Source: Paractinoplanes rishiriensis
Lineage (GTDB): Bacteria; Actinomycetota; Actinomycetes; Mycobacteriales; Micromonosporaceae
Direction of reading: 5' to 3'
Length of the DNA: 64,000 bases
Assembly: GCF_016862375.1 (NCBI RefSeq)
Contig: NZ_BOMV01000083.1
Location: 79,858-143,857 of the forward strand
The notes under the pieces were generated by a model. It had not been told where the DNA came from and searched no databases. It saw only the letters and a list, made by a program, of their open reading frames with translations. The translations under genes were made by a program, and so were the position numbers. This document shows, one piece after another, positions 58,878 to 64,000 of this stretch. How positions within the stretch are numbered: the first letter of the stretch is position 1; each line of letters begins with the position of its first letter.

Positions 58878-59524
58878 ACCTGCGGACCGTCATACCCCTG
58901 CTCGGTCCGACCGCACGGGCGATGCGCTGGCGGCCCTTTCTCGCCGCCGTAGCCCTCGGCCTGGCCGTCACCGCCGTGCCGGCCGCCACGTCCGTCCTGC
59001 TGAGCAACGAGAACCTGGTCAACCTGCTGCGCATCGCGGCGGTCTGCGGTGCGCTGGGCGCCACGTTCCTGCTGGACGATCCGGCGGCCGGAAGCATCGC
59101 GACCGTGCCGGCCGGGCGCCTGCTGCGGTACGCGGTGCGGCTGGTCATCGCGCTGGCCGCGGTCGCGGCCTGGTGGACCACCGTCGTCGCGATCACCGTC
59201 GCCGGCGCCGAACACGAGGTGTCCCTGCAACTGGGCGGCACGACGGTGGAGGCCGCCACGCTCATGGCCGTCGGCTTGGGCCTCGCCGTCCTGGCCGGCC
59301 GTAACGCACCGGACGGCAACGGCAGCACCGTCGCCGGCGCGACGCTGCTCGCCGTGACGGCGGGCGCCGCATTCCTGCCCGAGGGCCTGGCCCTGTTCCT
59401 CGCGCCAGACGATCCGAGGTGGCCGGCGGCGCACGTCTACTGGACGCTCGCGCTGACCGCCGCGTCTCTCGTAACCGTCGTGGCCGGCTACGAACCGGTC
59501 CGATCACGCCTGCTGAGGCGGTGA
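58874..59524 (+). CDS. Small multispan membrane protein, second permease-like subunit
   Basis: 216 residues from a GTG overlapping the upstream stop (another GTG nine bases earlier is possible). Five to six hydrophobic helices. Opening VNLRTVIPLLGPTARAMRWR. Contains FLLDDPAAGSIATVPAGRLL, which resembles the cytoplasmic coupling region of ABC-2-type subunits, though no specific family is claimed. Last gene of the sigma-anti-sigma-ABC operon. Confidence 0.7.
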   Translation: MNLRTVIPLLGPTARAMRWRPFLAAVALGLAVTAVPAATSVLLSNENLVNLLRIAAVCGALGATFLLDDPAAGSIATVPAGRLLRYAVRLVIALAAVAAWWTTVVAITVAGAEHEVSLQLGGTTVEAATLMAVGLGLAVLAGRNAPDGNGSTVAGATLLAVTAGAAFLPEGLALFLAPDDPRWPAAHVYWTLALTAASLVTVVAGYEPVRSRLLRR

Positions 59525-59703
59525 TCGAGGCCCCTGACGCCGGCGTCCGAGCTCGCATCAATCTATGCGGGTCGGTTTGAACGACCGCTCCGCAACGCCA
59601 CGCCCACCGAGGCGAACAACGCAAAGCCGTTTAAAAGGCGAGACATTGCAACGAACCAAGATTTCCTATTGACGGCGCGGCTCTGAGTGTGACGTCTTGG
59701 CAT

Positions 59704-60213
59704 CTAATCGTCCGCGCCTGCTCCGTCCTCGGCTGTATGAGTTTCGTGAGCGTAGGGCGTGATCTCTGGCCACCACTCTGGATGCTTCAGAACCTCGGCT
59801 CGCAGACTCGGGCTGCGTTGTAGGACGTATCGGGTATAGGAGGTCCAATCCTCGCCGTTCGTGGAGAACCCCGGGAGCCGATCGACAGCCTTAAGGGCCA
59901 TAGACAGGACGTCCAAAATTGACTGTGATGCAATTTGTGGTCGCCGGTTCTCATCGCCGTCCTGGTGCCAGACAAGTTGATGAGTCTGTGGATCATCTGC
60001 CACACGCAGCAAAACCTCTTGAAGCCGAACCATCACCTCTAGGTTGAACGACAGCTCCGAGGAAGCCTGCATCAATGACGTCTGCTCAAGCACCGATTGC
60101 GCCTGCAGCCTCGTGGACCGTGCCTGCAAACCGGCGAAGACCATCGACGCTGCAGCAACGCAGACCGCAACCGCAGCCACGAGAATTTCCATACGTGGAC
60201 TCCTCCGGGCCAT
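59704..60213 (-). CDS. Membrane-anchored protein of unknown function
   Basis: 169 residues. N-terminal helix ILVAAVAVCVAAASMVFAGL, then a predominantly helical domain starting QARSTRLQAQSVLEQTSLMQ with a coiled-coil-like stretch up to VMVRLQEVLLRVAD, and a C-terminal part with WWPEITPY. Resembles DUF6082-type actinobacterial proteins in layout, but this is uncertain. Lower GC than neighbours, suggesting later acquisition. Confidence 0.6.
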   Translation of the reverse strand: MARRSPRMEILVAAVAVCVAAASMVFAGLQARSTRLQAQSVLEQTSLMQASSELSFNLEVMVRLQEVLLRVADDPQTHQLVWHQDGDENRRPQIASQSILDVLSMALKAVDRLPGFSTNGEDWTSYTRYVLQRSPSLRAEVLKHPEWWPEITPYAHETHTAEDGAGADD

Positions 60214-60455
60214 CAGTCAACCGACCCATGTCGAAGATGGTGGCAAGGCCGGGCAGCCCTGATCTTCCCGGGTTCCGTGAAGCCGCCAGAGCTGGAGGAT
60301 GAGCCGCGCTGTCGCAGACACACAGCACCTCCACACCTAGGGTGGCTGCACCGGGAGGGGCCCGGCACGGCTCTTCTTTGCCGGCGATCTCCGCAGTTGC
60401 GCTTGGTGACGTGGTTGAGCTGGTCCGCAGTGACGCCTGGCCGGGGGTGGGGGTC

Positions 60456-60947
60456 TTACTCGCGTAATGCGGTCTCGTAGGCCGAGCGAAGCTCGTCGGC
60501 CGCTTGTGGAGCGTGTGGATCCGGTCTAGGGGCACCGAGGTGCACGTGGCGCAGATCGTCCATGAAACGAGCGACCAGTCCCTGGCCGCCGTCGCGCAGC
60601 AGCTCGGCACGAACCCGAAGGCGACGTTCGCCGCTGCGGTGGGCGAGGCCCCACGAGCCGAGCGCCACCATGATCGGCAACGTTTGGACGCCGGCCTCGG
60701 TGAGCGAGTAGGCCGCCCGTTGCCCACGCCGTGCGTCCTGCCGCGTCAGCAGGCCCGCATCCGAGAGCCGCCGCAAGCGGCTGCTGAGGATGTTCGGGGC
60801 GATGCCTTCCTCGCTGCCGGCGAGCAGTTCGCGGAAGTGGCGCCGGTCACCGAACATGATGTCGCGCAGCACGAGCATCGCCCACGGGTCGCCCAGAACC
60901 TCGACCGCCTGATTGATCGGACAGCCCGAGCGTGGCGCGGACTCCAT
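60456..60947 (-). CDS. HxlR family transcriptional regulator
   Basis: 163 residues; GGAGGG lies five bases before the ATG. HxlR signature GCPINQAVEVLGDPWAMLVL, RRHFRELLAGSEEGIAPNIL, SSRLRRLSDAGLLTRQ and the wing QRAAYSLTEAG. The conserved N-terminal Cys (Cys9) may serve redox sensing. Divergent from a RibD-like/acetyltransferase pair across a 90-base region with an inverted repeat. Confidence 0.92.
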   Translation of the reverse strand: MESAPRSGCPINQAVEVLGDPWAMLVLRDIMFGDRRHFRELLAGSEEGIAPNILSSRLRRLSDAGLLTRQDARRGQRAAYSLTEAGVQTLPIMVALGSWGLAHRSGERRLRVRAELLRDGGQGLVARFMDDLRHVHLGAPRPDPHAPQAADELRSAYETALRE

Positions 60948-60963
60948 CGATACCCTCCTCGCA

Positions 60964-60986
60964 AGTGATTGCAAGTTACTATCACT
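60964..60986. promoter_or_regulatory. Candidate HxlR operator
   Basis: AGTGAT and ATCACT form an inverted repeat with an 11-base spacer, and GCAAGT occurs twice ten bases apart (60961, 60971) within the same AT-rich stretch, 17-40 bases before the HxlR start and 52 bases before the RibD-like gene. Confidence 0.45.
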
Positions 60987-61037
60987 CTCTTTAGGGTGGC
61001 GGCTAGCAGTAGCAGACCGCTATCAGTTGGAGGGCTG

Positions 61038-61625
61038 ATGCCAGGCCGGTTCGTGTACTGGATGAACGTGTCCCTCGATCTGAGGATCGAGCACGCCAAG
61101 GACGAGCAAGGCGGTGGATCGTGGATGCGCATCGGCGAGCCCCTGCACAACGAGTTCAACTCACGGGCGCGAGCGCTGTCGCTCATGGTCCAGGGACGCA
61201 TCATCTACGAGACGATGGAGCGATTCTGGCCGAGCGCGCGCAACGACGCCTCGTTGCCCGGCTTCCTTCGCGAGTATGGTCAGATTTGGACCTCGATGCC
61301 GAAGGTGCTGGTGTCGCGAACGCGCACCAGCGCCGAGCACAACACGCGGGTGATCAGTGCCGACGACGCCGTCGGCGCACTCGCGGACCTGCGCACGCAG
61401 ACCGAAGGCGATATCGGGGTCGGGGGTGCCACGCTAGCTACCGCGCTGCTCCGTGCCGGGCTGTTGGATGAGCTGCTGCTTTTCACCCACCCGGTCATCC
61501 TCGGCGCCGGCCGACCGTTGTTTGACAGCCATGACGAGCCGCTAGGGCTGGACCTGCTCGAGCAGGCGAGCTTCGACCAGGGCGTCACGCTCCACCGATA
61601 CGCCGTTCGGAAGGTGCATGGATGA
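61038..61625 (+). CDS. RibD C-terminal/dihydrofolate reductase-like protein
   Basis: 195 residues with GGAGGG before the ATG. The fold is seen from RFVYWMNVSLDLRIEHAKDE, LSLMVQGRIIYETMERFWPS, PKVLVSRTRTSAEHNTRVIS and GDIGVGGATLATALLRAGLL (NADPH-binding loop), LLLFTHPVILGAGRPLF. The usual SLDGY/F phrase reads SLDLRIE here, so the glycine after Asp is lost. Family members are NADPH-dependent reductases of unknown substrate. Coupled by ATGA to an acetyltransferase gene and probably controlled by the divergent HxlR protein. Confidence 0.87.
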   Translation: MPGRFVYWMNVSLDLRIEHAKDEQGGGSWMRIGEPLHNEFNSRARALSLMVQGRIIYETMERFWPSARNDASLPGFLREYGQIWTSMPKVLVSRTRTSAEHNTRVISADDAVGALADLRTQTEGDIGVGGATLATALLRAGLLDELLLFTHPVILGAGRPLFDSHDEPLGLDLLEQASFDQGVTLHRYAVRKVHG

Positions 61626-62203
61626 CCATGAGCACCGGACTCGCCGTGTTGACCTGGCCGCTGCACACCGACCGTCTGACATTGCGACCGGCAGCCGAGG
61701 ACGACGCCGACGCCACCTGGCGGTTCCGCCGCCGCGAGGACGTGAGCCGCTGGATCACCCGCGCTTCGGCCACCCTGGACGAACACCGAACCTGGTTCCG
61801 GGACCCGGACAGCCTGGCCAGGACCCTCGTCATCGAGCACAGCGGTACGATCATCGGCGACCTCATGTTGAAGGTCGAGGATGCATGGGCCCAGGCGGAG
61901 ATCGCCGAACGCGCCCGCAGCGTGCAAGCGGAGCTCGGATGGGTGCTGCACCCGGAGCAAGCCGGCCGCGGATACGCCACCGAAGCCGTCCGGGAACTGC
62001 TCCGGCTCTGCTTCAAGGATCTCGGACTGCGCCGCGTGACGGCCACCTGCTTCGCCGCCAACGAGGCATCGTGGCGACTCATGGAACGCATCGGGATGCG
62101 CCGCGAGTTCTACACCGTCCGGGACTCCCTGCACCGATCCGGCGAGTGGCTCGACTGCGTCGGCTATGCCCTGCTCGCCGACGAGTGGAGCGGTTCGGCA
62201 TAG
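61622..62203 (+). CDS. GNAT family N-acetyltransferase (RimJ/RimL-like)
   Basis: 193 residues. Opens LHTDRLTLRPAAEDDADATW, as RimJ/RimL-type enzymes do. The acetyl-CoA loop is ELGWVLHPEQAGRGYATEAV, followed by RRVTATCFAANEASWRLMER and IGMRREF. Acetylates an amine on a protein or small molecule; substrate unknown. Overlaps the RibD-like gene by four bases. Confidence 0.9.
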   Translation: MTMSTGLAVLTWPLHTDRLTLRPAAEDDADATWRFRRREDVSRWITRASATLDEHRTWFRDPDSLARTLVIEHSGTIIGDLMLKVEDAWAQAEIAERARSVQAELGWVLHPEQAGRGYATEAVRELLRLCFKDLGLRRVTATCFAANEASWRLMERIGMRREFYTVRDSLHRSGEWLDCVGYALLADEWSGSA

Positions 62204-62367
62204 CCGACGGGCCGTGTGTCATCATCCGGCGACTCGTGCAGATTCTCCGATCGCATAACCATGCCTGAACAAAGGCGCCGGAGGCGCACGGATTTGCCGC
62301 ACCGGATGCGCTGGGGCTTGGGTCAGCGGTGACGGACCGTGAGATATGACTGGCGATGTCATCGTTT

Positions 62368-62768
62368 TTAGACGTAGCGGTTGGACGTGGTGAGCAGGGC
62401 GGTGCCGACCAGCCAGCTCACGGCGACCATGAGCAGGATCCGCTCCAGCAGCGCGCTGCCGCGCCCGACGAAACCATCATCAGGCCCAGGGCGGCGCCCA
62501 GCGGCAGGGTCAGCGTCAGGTCGGCGGGTGTCGTCGGTTCGTAGGGCCCGGTACGCCGTAAGGCGCCGCCGAGCAGCGCGACGCCGAGCGCGAGCACGAT
62601 CAGACCCAGGCGATAGACCATGGAGTAGGGCCGACCGGCTGTCCCCGTCTCGCTGACATAGCCCTGCCACCACGGTTCCGGCCTGGCGACGAGCGCGAAC
62701 AGCATGACGCCGGCGCCTGCGGTGACCGCGAGAGCAGCCGCCGCCGCGGCGGGCCGGGTCCGGGTCAT
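62368..62768 (-). pseudogene. Frameshifted, shortened DUF998-like membrane protein gene
   Basis: The minus-strand frame opens as MTRTRPAAAAAALAVTAGAG and PWWQGYVSETGTAGRPYSMV, the start of a multispan DUF998-type protein. After ALRR it jumps to TGPYEPTTPADL, a segment normally far downstream, so an internal block is gone. At LGAALGLMMV (about 62470) the frame shifts by one; the proper C-terminus (GRGSALLERILLMVAVSWLV, GTALLT) continues in the other frame to a stop. At least two lesions make it a pseudogene. Confidence 0.7.
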
Positions 62769-62829
62769 GCCGCCATCATGATCGGTACGGCCATGGGGCG
62801 AACCGGCGGGGGCGATGATCCAATGAGCT

Positions 62830-63663
62830 ATGCGCCGAACGGTGGTGGTGACGGGCGCGAGCTCGGGGATCGGACTGGCCGCAGCCGTCGCGCTCGCCCG
62901 GGCAGGGGATGACGTCGTGCTGCTCGGCCGGGATCCGCGACGGCTGGCGGACGCCGTGTCGCGGGTCCGCGATGCCGGCGGCCGGACTCCGGCGTCGTAC
63001 CGGGCCGACTTCTCGGTGTTGGACGAGGTCCGCGCTGCGGGCGCGGCGATCGCGGCCGCCTACGAGCGTATCGACGTGCTGGCCAACAACGCGGGACAGC
63101 TGACCTCGGTGCGCCGGCCAACCGCCGACGGCCACGACGCGACCATGCAGATCAATCATCTGGGCGGGTTCCTGCTCACCCACCTGCTGCTGGACCGGTT
63201 GCAAGCCGCGGCCAAGCCGCAGGTACCGGCCCGGATCGTGACGACATCCTCGTTGGCAGAGGCGTGGGGCACCCTCGACGTGGACCGGCCGGGCCGCCGC
63301 CAGATCAGCCGCTGGCTGGCGTACGGCGCGAGCAAGCAGGCCAACATTCTGACGACCGTGGAGGCGGCCCGCCGATGGACCGGCCTCGGCATTGTGGCGA
63401 CGTGCTTTTTCCCCGGCCTGATCCGCAGCGGCTTCGGGCGGCGGAGCCCGGCCTTCAGCGTGGCGCGCTTCGCACCGGGCCTGTTCCGCTCCAGCGAGCA
63501 GGGCGCCGACACCCTCGTCTGGCTGGCCACCGACCCGGACGCGCTGGTCCCGGGCGGCCACTTCGCCTGGCGTGCGCCGTTCCCAGCGACCGGCCGCTCG
63601 ACCGACCCGGCCCGGGCGCAACGCCTGTGGCGGTCGAGCCTCGCGGCGGTTGAGCAGGGTTGA
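62830..63663 (+). CDS. Short-chain dehydrogenase/reductase
   Basis: 277 residues. NAD(P)-binding VVVTGASSGIGLAAAVALAR, the structural DVLANNAGQLTSVRRPT, QINHLGGFLLTHLLLD, catalytic Ser in IVTTSSLAEAWG and YGASK (Tyr-x-x-x-Lys). The C-terminal part GLGIVATCFFPGLIRSGFGR is the usual cofactor loop. Closest in style to retinol-dehydrogenase-like SDRs. Preference for NADPH is suggested by Arg38 after the second strand (GRDPRR). Substrate unknown. Confidence 0.92.
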   Translation: MRRTVVVTGASSGIGLAAAVALARAGDDVVLLGRDPRRLADAVSRVRDAGGRTPASYRADFSVLDEVRAAGAAIAAAYERIDVLANNAGQLTSVRRPTADGHDATMQINHLGGFLLTHLLLDRLQAAAKPQVPARIVTTSSLAEAWGTLDVDRPGRRQISRWLAYGASKQANILTTVEAARRWTGLGIVATCFFPGLIRSGFGRRSPAFSVARFAPGLFRSSEQGADTLVWLATDPDALVPGGHFAWRAPFPATGRSTDPARAQRLWRSSLAAVEQG

Positions 63664-63667
63664 GAGC

Positions 63668-63928
63668 TCAGCCGATGCCCCGGGCGCAGCAACGATCAAG
63701 GCAGCACGGGCTTGGGAGACACATCGAGCACTTGGGGTGGTTCGCGGCTTTCAACGCCGTCCGGTGGGCAAGTGCGGGTCTTCCAGCGGGCGGGGGTTCC
63801 AGCTCTACGTCCGGTTCCTTCAGCAGTGCCAGCTCTTCCGGGCTGCCCCAGTGGCATTCGCAGTTGTATTCACGTGTCCTATCAATCAGCACCGCAATCG
63901 ATGCGTGGCGTCGCGACCGCCACCGCAC
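63668..63928 (-). pseudogene. Fragment of a conserved actinobacterial gene
   Basis: The minus-strand frame contains TREYNCECHWGSPEELALLK followed by EPDVELEP, a segment I associate with a short conserved actinobacterial family (CECHWG ... DVELDPDLLRRTW). After ELEP the expected continuation is lost and the frame becomes Pro/Cys-rich without character. It is convergent with the short-chain dehydrogenase gene (four bases apart). Likely a truncated or frameshifted relic. Confidence 0.4.
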
Positions 63929-64000
63929 AGCATGCTGCTTGCCAGTCTCTCGCCGGACCGAGTTGCGGGCCGCGGGTCCGGTCGCTCGGCGATCCTGCGG

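Noticed and set aside
1..64000. tRNA or rRNA genes
   Set aside because: I looked for T-loop and acceptor-stem patterns in the non-coding gaps and for conserved rRNA blocks and saw none. A covariance-model search would be decisive.

Overview
This is high-GC actinobacterial chromosomal DNA. Frequent GTG and occasional TTG starts, strong GGAGG ribosome binding sites, a mycothiol-dependent enzyme family, F420/deazaflavin-type nitroreductases and many translationally coupled gene pairs point to an Actinoplanes-like member of the Micromonosporaceae. The genus is inferred from style and family composition, not from a marker gene. I saw no rRNA, tRNA, CRISPR array, phage module or replication origin.

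Layout. 1-2041: 3' part of an anti-sigma factor gene and a DMT-like membrane protein. 2088-6477: an orphan double-domain SagB-type oxidoreductase divergent from a GH43 glycosidase, followed by a truncated sugar-binding protein gene that runs into the relic of a metallo-beta-lactamase-fold gene. 6479-10416: dhaKLM, the PTS-dependent dihydroxyacetone kinase, with DhaM an EIIA-HPr-EI fusion. 10778-24571: an exopolysaccharide locus with three GT4 glycosyltransferases, an O-antigen-ligase/polymerase-like protein, a flippase-like protein, a GT-C-like membrane protein, a beta-helix protein, an LCP-family ligase and the priming sugar transferase. 24587-35972: assorted genes, including an NMT1-like lipoprotein, a Tat-exported FAD dehydrogenase, a MarR/mycothiol-enzyme divergent pair, a DivIVA-motif repeat protein, an erythromycin-esterase homologue, a nitronate monooxygenase and a secreted glutamyl-endopeptidase-like protease.

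36023-39771 is the most striking part. It holds a single large gene of visibly lower GC, encoding a macro-domain-like N-terminus fused to a membrane-embedded KAP-type P-loop NTPase. Directly after it lies a decayed IS5-type transposase bracketed by imperfect 41-bp direct repeats. This is the best candidate for an undescribed (possibly defence or signalling) system in the window.

39778-46837: methyltransferase, nitroreductase, cupin, and a two-component system whose regulator gene and downstream PepSY gene share an 11-bp-spaced tandem motif. 46937-54167: a methyltransferase, a cytochrome P450-TetR-ferredoxin operon, and a siderophore ABC importer under a near-consensus IdeR/DtxR box that touches the start codon. 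55032-59524: a five-gene ECF sigma/anti-sigma/ABC transporter operon in which every junction overlaps by four bases. 59704-63928: a lower-GC stretch with an HxlR-controlled RibD-like/acetyltransferase pair, a frameshifted DUF998-like pseudogene, a short-chain dehydrogenase and a gene fragment.

Residue positions were counted by hand from the stated starts. Membrane-segment counts are estimates from hydrophobic runs.
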